The position numbers and the translations under genes are program-made. From contig NZ_JAPIVP010000013.1 in NCBI RefSeq assembly GCF_026239555.1, positions 1-64,000 on the forward strand: a DNA stretch of 64,000 nt, in the 5' to 3' direction. Under the pieces are notes generated by a model, which worked only from the letters and a program-made list of their open reading frames with translations, made no database searches and was not told the origin of the DNA. Positions 52,797-61,298 of the stretch are shown one piece after another. Positions within the stretch are counted from its first letter, which is position 1; every line of letters begins with the position of its first letter. The stretch comes from Pedobacter sp. PF22-3. Lineage in GTDB: Bacteria; Bacteroidota; Bacteroidia; Sphingobacteriales; Sphingobacteriaceae.

Positions 52797-54317
52797 TTAA
52801 TTACCACCATTAACCCAGTAATCATTCAATTTCATAAAGGGGTTGTTGTTTAGTGCACCAGAATTAATTGGCCAGGTCCAGGCACCACGACTAAATTTAT
52901 CTGACGTGAGCACGTTGTAAGAATACTGACTGTTCAGGATTCTCTTCGTTCTAACCAAATCGAAATAATGTTGACCTTCTCCAATCAGCTCTCTTGAACG
53001 TTCGTAAAAGATAAATTCTTTAAGATCTCCGTTTGAAGAGGTGTACGGGGATGCGCCAGCACGTGCTCTTACCAGATTAACCAATCTTATGGCCTCGGCA
53101 TCTTCATCAATATTGGCCAGCGCTTCTGCTGCAAGCAGGAGTTCTCCACCGTACCTAAAAATCATAAAGGTGTTGTCAGGATTGGCATCTTCCTCTCCTA
53201 CTATAAAAGAGTTTTTGGCATACTTTAACATCATGAACTTGCCATTGTCGGCAAAAATATCTTCATTAAACCAGGTAGTAATTCTTTTGTCGCCACCATC
53301 CTGAAAAAGTTTCTGCATGTATTCGCCACGGTAATAAGCAAAACTTACACGGTGGGTATATTCTGGTCTTTTGTACGGATAATGCAAAAACATATCGGCA
53401 ATAGGTGCAACATTCAGCACGGCATCACCATAATTTATACTTTGATAAAATTCGAACAGGCTTTCATCTGAACGGCCTTTGATCACTGTTGACCAATCTG
53501 AAAGTGGTAATAACCGATAAGCGTTACTGGCAACCAATTCTTTCCCTAAATCTGCAGTAGCCTGATAATATTTTCTAGCGTTAGCACCATCAAAACCTGC
53601 ATTCCACATATTCATCTCCATCATTAAGGCAATGATACTGCCTCTACTTGCACGAACCCCTTTTAGAGCAGGATCGCCATAGGTAAATGGAATCTGATTT
53701 TTATAACTGTTTAAATCGGCAATACATTTATTTAATACGGATACAAAATTTTCGCGGGGTAGTGATGTAGAATGAAATGCATCAGTATAATACACAACAT
53801 CGCCAAATAACCGCACCATGGTAAAGTAACAAAGTGAACGAATAAATGCAGCTTCAGCTTTAAACTGTCCTTTTTCGGTATCAGTAACACCAGGAACACC
53901 TTCATCTAATTTCGCAATCAAAATATTGGCACCTTGAATTGCCCTGTAATAACCACTCCAATCGGTTATTCTATCAAAATTGTAATAGTCCCAGGGTTGC
54001 CCCCTTCTGATCAGGTTTAACAGATCGTTTCGGCCTAAGTACTCCACATATTCGCGTGAAGCGGCATTATCAGACTGGCTTTCGTGCAACACCTCGCCCG
54101 ATCTGTATTCTCCAACTGCACCAACATAATGTGTTTCGTTTATTTTGCTAAAAACAATCCTCGACAGATCATAAATATTGGCAACAACATCCTCTTTAGT
54201 CTGGAAATAGTTGTTCCCTGTTAGTTTATCTAAAGGCTGTACGTTTAAAAACTTTTTACATGAAGGCAGGCAAAAACATGCTGCAATAACCAAAGTGTAA
54301 ATAATAACTTTTTTCAT
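52797..54317 (-). CDS. SusD/RagB-family lipoprotein (module 2)
   Basis: 506 residues, lipobox LPSC near residue 20. SusD-like N-terminal part (FLNVQPLDKLTGNNYFQTKEDVVANIYDL, AEAAFIRSLCYFTMVRLFGDVVYY) and C-terminal RagB/SusD domain (LLLAAEALANIDEDAEAIRLVNLVRARAG, YERSRELIGEGQHYFDLVRTKRI). Partner of the SusC that ends 12 bp upstream. Ligand unknown. Confidence 0.94.
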   Translation of the reverse strand: MKKVIIYTLVIAACFCLPSCKKFLNVQPLDKLTGNNYFQTKEDVVANIYDLSRIVFSKINETHYVGAVGEYRSGEVLHESQSDNAASREYVEYLGRNDLLNLIRRGQPWDYYNFDRITDWSGYYRAIQGANILIAKLDEGVPGVTDTEKGQFKAEAAFIRSLCYFTMVRLFGDVVYYTDAFHSTSLPRENFVSVLNKCIADLNSYKNQIPFTYGDPALKGVRASRGSIIALMMEMNMWNAGFDGANARKYYQATADLGKELVASNAYRLLPLSDWSTVIKGRSDESLFEFYQSINYGDAVLNVAPIADMFLHYPYKRPEYTHRVSFAYYRGEYMQKLFQDGGDKRITTWFNEDIFADNGKFMMLKYAKNSFIVGEEDANPDNTFMIFRYGGELLLAAEALANIDEDAEAIRLVNLVRARAGASPYTSSNGDLKEFIFYERSRELIGEGQHYFDLVRTKRILNSQYSYNVLTSDKFSRGAWTWPINSGALNNNPFMKLNDYWVNGGN

Positions 54318-54328
54318 AATAAATATTT

Positions 54329-57300
54329 TTAGTTGCCTGTATTAAGTTCTAAGTTTAAACCAATGTTATAGGTACGTGGTACAGGGTAACCGTTAGAAAT
54401 ATCGCGCCCTAATGCGGTTACGTTTTCTGGATTTGGACCACTATATTTAGAAAATGTGATTAAGTTATTGGTAGAACCAAAGATCCTTAAATTGGCCAGT
54501 CCGTACCTGCGGATCAACTTCTTATCGAACATGTAAGACAGCGTTAAATTATTAATTTTCAGATAGCTACCACTTTCCTGCCATAAGGTTTGATCGGCTC
54601 TAAGTGGCTGAATATTTCCATAACGGGCAAAATCATAAGGGTATGGGTATTTAGCCACATCACCAGGGCGCTGCCAGATATTTAAATCGCCTAAAGGTAC
54701 CACGGCATTTAATGCATAAGGATTTCGCATAATGGCAATACGATCAGCAAGGGCATTATTTAAGATTGTCCTATCGGCTGTGTAACTGGCATACACGTTT
54801 AAGCCCCACTTTTTATACCTCATGGTGAGGGATAAACCACCTGTAAACAATGGTTGTGAGTTTCCGGTAATTTCGTAATCACGGCCATCCAGAATGTAAT
54901 CGCCATTAACATCTTTCAAAATCGGGTCTCCACCGTAAAAGAAGGTGTTGTTGGTTTGGTACCTTTTTCCGGTAACCGGATCTACCGGTACATCTGCATC
55001 TGTTTTGTATACGCCCTGGTTAATTCGCAAATAGTTTGATAAGGTATTTCTGCCTACTCGGAAAACATTATGCTGCAGATAACCAGAACCATCGAAGCGG
55101 ATATACTGTCCGTTATACTCTTCAGGCAATTTTAACAACACATCACGGTTATATGCGCCATTTATTGAAAAAGATAAATCGAAATCCTTGCTGGTAATGG
55201 CTTTTACAATTAAGTTGACCTCGGTACCATAGTTGGCGATACCCAAATCGTTACTTGCTAGTTTGTTAAAACCTGTAGTATTTGATAAAACACGATCGAA
55301 CAATAAATTATCTACCTTTTTGAAATAACTATCTACAACGATTGAAAATCTGTTCAGGAAACCAATATCAAAACCAATATTGTATTGACTTGTAGTGGTT
55401 GGCTTTAAAGCCGGATTTGGAATTAAATCGTAATCGATACCGATGGTTTGCGTATTGTTATAATTTCCATTCAGGTTATAAATACCATAAATACTTTGAA
55501 GATTACCTGTAGGTACAATATTTTGGCCCCATGTTAACCTTAAACTACCATAGTCTAGCCATTTTTGATCAATTAACCAGTTTTCTTTATTAAAATTCCA
55601 CCTTAAACCTACTGAAGAGTTTTTAGAATATGGATTTTCCAAACCACTTGATGAAGTACCATCTAAACGGTAAGAGAACTCGGCTACATATTTTTTATCA
55701 TAATCATAAGATAGTGATCCTGCAAAAGAGGCAATTGTAGCATTTTTATAACTACTTAACACCCCGCCACCTCTTGAATAATAACCATCGTAACCGAGTG
55801 GCCCCTGAAGCTGATCATTTGGAATTCTTTCCTGCCGGCTTATGGATGATTGGGCACCTAGTTTATAAATTTCATTAAATGTATTGATAAAGAAATTATG
55901 CTTATCGCCCAATGTTTTAGCGTAGGTAATTGCATTTCTATTGTACAACTGGAAATTTCTGCCGTTATAATCATAAAGTTTGGCAAATGATCCATTGGCC
56001 GCAGCCGGTGTAAATGTAGTTTCGGTATCTGAAGTATAATCGTAACTCAAGGTAGAAGATGCTGCCAAACCAGGTATAAATTCGTAACGGGCATCAATAT
56101 TTGCCCGTAAATTTCTAGAGTTATTATCATTCAGTGTTTGCAAAGCAGATAATACCCCGCCAGAAGCCTGGTAAAAAGATGGAGGCGGTAAAAGTGTTGA
56201 GGCCTGACCGTTTGAAGCTACCCCCGATTGAAGTAAGCCGGCACCGTTACCTTTATTCTGTTTACCCACCGAGCCATTAACGAAACCGAAAAATCTAAAT
56301 TTATCATTCGGTTTAAACTCCATGTTCATATTTAAATTGTAACGATTATAACCAGTATTTTTAATTACCCCTTTTTCTGAATAATAGCCCATATTGGCTT
56401 TGTAATTAAATTTTTGGTCGCCGCCATCTAAAGCCAGGTTATGACTTTGGTTAAAGGTTGTTTGATAAAATACATCCTGCCAATCAGTAGAATTATTCCA
56501 GTAGGCATTTAAACTATCGGCAAGAAAAGGTGTATTGCTAATTCCCCTGATCTGATCTATGGTTTCTGCGTTTAAAATAATCTGCTGGATTTTTAATTGA
56601 CGTTCGGAATTACCACCTAATGTTTCGCGTAATTTAGGCGGAGCATTAACGAAAAAGTTCGATACATATTTAATCCGCGGCACTTTAGAGTTACCTCTTT
56701 TAGTGGTGATGATGATTACCCCATAAGCACCTCTGGATCCATACATGGAAGTCGCCTGCGCATCTTTCAGGATCTGGATGTTTTCAACATCTTCCTGAGG
56801 GATCAGCGAAAGTGGACTTACACCAGGACCCTGCGTTTGAAAACCAAACTCTGCCGCCCTATCTGCATCCAAAGGCACACCATCTATAATATACAATGGC
56901 GATGTGGGTTGTAAAAATGAATCGTTGCCACTGCCTGAAATGCTTAAACTGGATAAACCACGAAGCTGTACCGATCCCCTAAAACCCGGAGCACCGGTAT
57001 TGTTCTGGATATTTAACCCCGGTACTTTACCCTGTAAAAGCGTCTCAATGTTTGATACCGGAACATCGGAAACATCTTTACCGCTAAGCACCGTTACCGA
57101 TCCAGCGGTTGTTTCTTTTGGTCTGTTTTGATAAGCTACAATAATGATATCATTCAGATCTTTACGGTCTTCGCTAATGGTAACCGTAATATTGGTTTGA
57201 CCGGTAATTTTGGCTGATGCGGTATTGTACCCTAAAAATTTAAACAACAGTGTTCCGCCAACAGGTACGTTAACCGAAAACTTTCCATCGCCATTGGTTT

Positions 57301-57475
57301 GCGTTAAGCCTTTATTTGTGCTTTGCAAAACAACAGATACGCCTGGCACCCCCTGTTTGGTATCTTTATCGAGTACCCTGCCATTTACAATAATGTTTTT
57401 TTCCTGCGAATAGGCATTCGTACAACATATTATACATACAATAAGTAATGTATATAAAAGTATATTTCTTTTCAT
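54329..57475 (-). CDS. SusC/RagA-family TonB-dependent transporter (module 2)
   Basis: 1048 residues from MKRNILLYT (Met at 57496 also in frame). Signal peptide ending NAYSQ, carboxypeptidase-regulatory-like domain (VNGRVLDKDTKQGVPGVSVVLQS), plug (IETLLQGKVPGLNIQNNTGAPGFRG, LYIIDGVPLD, MYGSRGAYGVIIITTKRG) and barrel to IGLNLELNTGN. No STN extension. Very different in sequence from the maltodextrin SusC. Substrate unknown; neighbours give no CAZyme clue. Confidence 0.95.
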   Translation of the reverse strand: MKRNILLYTLLIVCIICCTNAYSQEKNIIVNGRVLDKDTKQGVPGVSVVLQSTNKGLTQTNGDGKFSVNVPVGGTLLFKFLGYNTASAKITGQTNITVTISEDRKDLNDIIIVAYQNRPKETTAGSVTVLSGKDVSDVPVSNIETLLQGKVPGLNIQNNTGAPGFRGSVQLRGLSSLSISGSGNDSFLQPTSPLYIIDGVPLDADRAAEFGFQTQGPGVSPLSLIPQEDVENIQILKDAQATSMYGSRGAYGVIIITTKRGNSKVPRIKYVSNFFVNAPPKLRETLGGNSERQLKIQQIILNAETIDQIRGISNTPFLADSLNAYWNNSTDWQDVFYQTTFNQSHNLALDGGDQKFNYKANMGYYSEKGVIKNTGYNRYNLNMNMEFKPNDKFRFFGFVNGSVGKQNKGNGAGLLQSGVASNGQASTLLPPPSFYQASGGVLSALQTLNDNNSRNLRANIDARYEFIPGLAASSTLSYDYTSDTETTFTPAAANGSFAKLYDYNGRNFQLYNRNAITYAKTLGDKHNFFINTFNEIYKLGAQSSISRQERIPNDQLQGPLGYDGYYSRGGGVLSSYKNATIASFAGSLSYDYDKKYVAEFSYRLDGTSSSGLENPYSKNSSVGLRWNFNKENWLIDQKWLDYGSLRLTWGQNIVPTGNLQSIYGIYNLNGNYNNTQTIGIDYDLIPNPALKPTTTSQYNIGFDIGFLNRFSIVVDSYFKKVDNLLFDRVLSNTTGFNKLASNDLGIANYGTEVNLIVKAITSKDFDLSFSINGAYNRDVLLKLPEEYNGQYIRFDGSGYLQHNVFRVGRNTLSNYLRINQGVYKTDADVPVDPVTGKRYQTNNTFFYGGDPILKDVNGDYILDGRDYEITGNSQPLFTGGLSLTMRYKKWGLNVYASYTADRTILNNALADRIAIMRNPYALNAVVPLGDLNIWQRPGDVAKYPYPYDFARYGNIQPLRADQTLWQESGSYLKINNLTLSYMFDKKLIRRYGLANLRIFGSTNNLITFSKYSGPNPENVTALGRDISNGYPVPRTYNIGLNLELNTGN

Positions 57476-57496
57476 AATATTAACTTTATTGATCAA

Positions 57497-58588
57497 CTAT
57501 TCGTTAGCAAATTTTGGGTTCTCATTTTTGAAATGAAAGACGATTTCCCAGTCGCCAGCCTTATAAATAGCGAAATCGACGCCGAAACTGCCCACGGTAC
57601 GTGTACCACCAAAACCAATCCGGGAGTAACTCAGCTCTGCTTTTGCCCTTGATCCGCCCCTGGCGTAAGATGTAGGGATTTCTACCAATGGAATAGGATA
57701 CGCAACATCATATTGAACATATTTGTCGGTTTTTTGGATATTGAAACCATGGATCATCTTATCCCAAACTGTTTCATTGAAAAACTTCGGATCAATCGGT
57801 AAAGAATCTGTGCCCAAAACTACAATGCGTAACGAATGTCCATTACCGCCTGAGGTTAGCGGACGGATATATACAACCGCATCCTTTTTCTCATTGTTGC
57901 TCACCAAGTTTAAGCTTGAAGTTGCACCAATTACATTATTTAGATAAGGACGAATGTAATCCCTCCGTTTTTTATCAAACGGAAAATTTGGATCAGGTGC
58001 AGGCAAACCCGTGTATGCATTAAAATCATTCGATGGTTCGTAAGGGCGCTCTCTGAAAGGCCTGATCTGAAAGTCCCTAATCAGGCGCTCTCCACCCGTA
58101 TTTTTAACCTTAACATCAAAAAAGCGGGTATCCTGAGAGAAGTTGGTACTATCAGTCGGGCGCGGTTTTAATATCTGATTAGTTGCCGATGGCCATAAGA
58201 TAAACTCACCTGATGAACGTATTTCGAATATGGGATGCGTTTCGATTTTTCTTTTAGCCTCAATTTCTGCCAAACTTTTTTCTAAACCGGTATAAGGGGC
58301 TGTCCATACGTAAGTTGGTGCTGTTGTAAAAAGATCGCTCACTGGCTTTCCATCACCAAACCTTACGTTTACAATTTCGAAGGTGATCGGATTGGTTGAG
58401 TTATCGCTGTTAAAGCCACCGATAAGATTGGTTCTACCGATAATTGGCTCCAGAATTTTATTACTAAAATTCACATTGTTGCTCATATAATCTTTCTCAT
58501 CAGGTAAATCGAAAATCTTCTTACAGCTGCTAAAAAGGGTTACGGTAAGCAAAACGAGCGCAAAATATTTATATATGATCGATTTCAT
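57497..58588 (-). CDS. DUF5007-like lipoprotein
   Basis: 363 residues from MKSIIYKYF; lipobox LFSSC (Cys22). After that a mostly beta protein (INGGFNSDNSTNPITFEIVNVRFGDGKP..., FDVKVKNTGGERLIRDFQIRPF, SLRIVVLGTDSLPID, FAIYKAGDWEIVFHFKN) that I assign to DUF5007 with moderate confidence. Length (~360) matches that family. No known activity. Lies between the two SusC/D modules, 21 bp before the second SusC. Confidence 0.75.
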   Translation of the reverse strand: MKSIIYKYFALVLLTVTLFSSCKKIFDLPDEKDYMSNNVNFSNKILEPIIGRTNLIGGFNSDNSTNPITFEIVNVRFGDGKPVSDLFTTAPTYVWTAPYTGLEKSLAEIEAKRKIETHPIFEIRSSGEFILWPSATNQILKPRPTDSTNFSQDTRFFDVKVKNTGGERLIRDFQIRPFRERPYEPSNDFNAYTGLPAPDPNFPFDKKRRDYIRPYLNNVIGATSSLNLVSNNEKKDAVVYIRPLTSGGNGHSLRIVVLGTDSLPIDPKFFNETVWDKMIHGFNIQKTDKYVQYDVAYPIPLVEIPTSYARGGSRAKAELSYSRIGFGGTRTVGSFGVDFAIYKAGDWEIVFHFKNENPKFANE

Positions 58589-58625
58589 CGGACTATTTAT
58601 TTTAGTGTTTTTATTTCCCATCACT

Positions 58626-59735
58626 TTATTTCGTTTTGTTTATGGTAAACTCAGCCAGCTGGAAAGTGCCGCTATTTCTAAGCTCGGTAATCACAATGCG
58701 GTAAAATTTGTAGGCAACCGTATTGGTACACCTAAATACCTTTTGCTGGTATCTTTCCTCAAAGAAGAAGTTAGACCTTCTATCCAGTTCTACCCAGTTA
58801 GAGCCATCCATTGAGCCTTCGTAAGTCCATGCTTTTGGATCTCTCTCGTTGGCATCATTGGCAGATGTTAAAGTATATACCGATGAAACAGCAGGTGTTT
58901 TAAGTTCAAACCTCATCCATAGTTCGCCCTGTAAATCGGCCAGGAATTTAGTATGATCATCACCATCGATTACTTTTCTTGAATTTTCTCCACTGGTTAT
59001 ACCTCCACCATTTTCACGGTTGGATGAAAATATACCGCCAATTTCGAGGTAAAGGTTTGGTGGTGGTGGTACAAAAGTTAACCGGGTAACGAACTCATTA
59101 AAACCAAATACGTGATCGGCACTGATCACATGCACAATACCATTCTTTGTTCTAATGTTATTTGATGATGTGGTACTGGTTGCCCAGTTGCGAATAAATT
59201 TGCTTTTTTTGGTATTATCGAAATTAATAATCTCCGGCCCGGCAGCAACCTGACCAGAAGCCGATATTTTGGTTACACTTGCATGCATGGGATAACCCAT
59301 ACGTACGCTTTTCAAATCTAAACCATCCTGAAGTTTTAATGAATCGGTTGTTTTTTTACCTCTTATAATGTAGTACGAGGTCATTGTATCTAACTGAACG
59401 GCATCGATATTGGCTAAAAAAAGCGGGTCCTTATCAGATAGTTTCCTCAAGGTATTTAAGTTCCGTAAAGCCAATTGAAAGCTTGGATTACTTACTGCAA
59501 ACAAGGTAACATTACTATCGGTTAATGTTTTTTTCAAGCCCATCCTGTCAATCGCAACAATAAGCGAGTCGAAAACGCCCGGTTTGCTTTTCAGGTACTC
59601 GTAAGTATTACCAGAAAAAGTTGCATTCTGATCTGGTGCATCATAAAATCCTCCATTCTTTTTGCAGGCCAGGTTAATGAGTGTTAGCAACGATAAGATT
59701 GCCAATGCGCCTAAATATTTTATTGAATTTTTCAT
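58626..59735 (-). CDS. Fasciclin + F5/8-type C lipoprotein
   Basis: 369 residues from MKNSIKYLG (Met at 59747 overlaps the SusD stop). Lipidated Cys near residue 24 (INLACKK). A FAS1 domain (~40-215: TYEYLKSKPGVFDSLIVAIDRMG, VTLFAVSNPSF, GIVHVISADHVFGF) is joined to an F5/8-type C-like domain (~230-368: VIDGDDHTKFL, YTLTSANDANERDPKAWTYEGSMDG, VAYKFYRIVI, FQLAEFTIN). The C-terminal domain is paralogous to that of the PKD protein at 46338. Adhesion/binding role inferred. Confidence 0.85.
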   Translation of the reverse strand: MKNSIKYLGALAILSLLTLINLACKKNGGFYDAPDQNATFSGNTYEYLKSKPGVFDSLIVAIDRMGLKKTLTDSNVTLFAVSNPSFQLALRNLNTLRKLSDKDPLFLANIDAVQLDTMTSYYIIRGKKTTDSLKLQDGLDLKSVRMGYPMHASVTKISASGQVAAGPEIINFDNTKKSKFIRNWATSTTSSNNIRTKNGIVHVISADHVFGFNEFVTRLTFVPPPPNLYLEIGGIFSSNRENGGGITSGENSRKVIDGDDHTKFLADLQGELWMRFELKTPAVSSVYTLTSANDANERDPKAWTYEGSMDGSNWVELDRRSNFFFEERYQQKVFRCTNTVAYKFYRIVITELRNSGTFQLAEFTINKTK

Positions 59736-59746
59736 ATCCGTTATCA

Positions 59747-61264
59747 TTAGCGCCAGTAAGCATTTTGGGTTAATAAACTGTTTTGAGAAAGGAGTTTTCT
59801 GGATATTGGCCAGTAAATTCCACCAGAATTAATGAGATTCATAAATTTGGCGTCGTTCTGTTTGATTTTGTTGTAACGGATCAGATCATACCACCTGGAG
59901 CCTTCGCCCATCAATTCGCGGTGGCGCTCTTCGAAGATTAATTTGATAACATCATTAGTGTTGATTGCATCAACCAAAGCCGTTACGTCATCGTATCTCC
60001 TACCCTGTACAACCAGCAATTCATTTAAAGCTCCGTTTTGATCACCCAAAACCGATAATGCTTCCGCGCGCAGCAAAATGATATCTTCTAAGCGGGTAAA
60101 AACCAGAGCACTGGTAAAATACCTGAAGTTTGGATCTGTTCCTCCGCCCTGGATCACTTTGATTTTACTGAAAATGGGATATTTACCATTAAGGTTGGTA
60201 AAATATCTTCCATCATATTTAGCCTGGCCCAAAGTATCTACCGCAAACCTTTGGTCTTTTGGGAGATTGAAATATTTTAGGATCGAATCTTTTGGAAGGT
60301 AAATATCCGGAACTGACTTGGTCATAACCGGTTCAGCTAGCGTCAACTCTTCAATATGCCCGGTTGATGAACCATCCACATGGCCATAATCAGAGTTGAA
60401 ACCAAACATCTGTCTGGTATTTTTATTGTAGAAAAAACCATTAGAGTTCGATAAATCAGCACTTCCCGTAAAACCGCCCGCGCTTCTACCATAATTATCT
60501 TCAACAAATTTGGCATATTTAGAAACGCTGGTATAATCGGCATTCCAGGCTGCCAAATGAGCTAAAACCGCATATACCGTAACTTTTGTGGCCAAAGCAC
60601 CACCCCATCTTCCCGAAGTTTCATTATAATAATCAGTTGGCTGCTGCACATCACCACCGCTGTAGATAAATGGCAAATCAGCTGCTGCTTTAAGCATTTC
60701 CTGTTCTGCCCAAGCTAAAATCCTGGCCTGGCTTTCGCGGGGTTTATTGTTAAATTTACCTTCGTCTGATGAGGTAATGAACGGCACATCGCCCCAAATT
60801 CTCACCATGTAGAAATAAGCAAAAGCCCTTAAAAATCTGGCCTGAGCAATATCTACCGTCATGTTATTGCTGGTGTATCGTTTATCTGTTTCTTTTACAT
60901 GCCCAACATTTTCCAGGAAAACATTGGCACCGTTTACTATGGCGTAAAACCTTGTCCAATCAGATAGGGCCTCCATTACAGGATATGCGGCATTTAAATT
61001 ATTGCCGATCACTGCCTTTAAATCCTGTCTTTTCGGACTTAAAAACTCTCCTGTTCTTACATCTCCATAAATCCAATGACCATTATTATCTGATAGTGCA
61101 GCCCGGGTTAAAGCATATACACCCAAAATTCCAGATCGGGCATCCTCTACCGTATTCCAGGCATTTTTCTCTCCTACAACCCTGGTAGAATCGGTTTCTA
61201 AAGCTTTGTTACAGCTAGAAAAGGCTATTACAGAAACCAGTAGTGTGTAAAATATATTTTTCAT
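59747..61264 (-). CDS. SusD/RagB-family lipoprotein (module 1)
   Basis: 505 residues from MKNIFYTLLVSVIAFSSC (Cys18). The frame is open up to 61369, but that would overlap the SusC gene ending at 61299, and the inner Met gives a standard lipoprotein signal. SusD fold: ARSGILGVYALTRAAL, QARFLRAFAYFYMVRIWGDVPFI, and the C-terminal ILLRAEALSVLGDQNGALNELL, FEERHRELMGEGSRWYDLIRYNKI. Ligand unknown. Confidence 0.93.
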   Translation of the reverse strand: MKNIFYTLLVSVIAFSSCNKALETDSTRVVGEKNAWNTVEDARSGILGVYALTRAALSDNNGHWIYGDVRTGEFLSPKRQDLKAVIGNNLNAAYPVMEALSDWTRFYAIVNGANVFLENVGHVKETDKRYTSNNMTVDIAQARFLRAFAYFYMVRIWGDVPFITSSDEGKFNNKPRESQARILAWAEQEMLKAAADLPFIYSGGDVQQPTDYYNETSGRWGGALATKVTVYAVLAHLAAWNADYTSVSKYAKFVEDNYGRSAGGFTGSADLSNSNGFFYNKNTRQMFGFNSDYGHVDGSSTGHIEELTLAEPVMTKSVPDIYLPKDSILKYFNLPKDQRFAVDTLGQAKYDGRYFTNLNGKYPIFSKIKVIQGGGTDPNFRYFTSALVFTRLEDIILLRAEALSVLGDQNGALNELLVVQGRRYDDVTALVDAINTNDVIKLIFEERHRELMGEGSRWYDLIRYNKIKQNDAKFMNLINSGGIYWPISRKLLSQNSLLTQNAYWR

Positions 61265-61298
61265 CTTACTTGATGTTTTGTTCGTTCTTGTTTTCATC

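Noticed and set aside
57723-57947. Plus-strand short frames within region 5 (example)
   Set aside because: Antisense shadows of lipoprotein genes without ribosome-binding sites or recognisable motifs.
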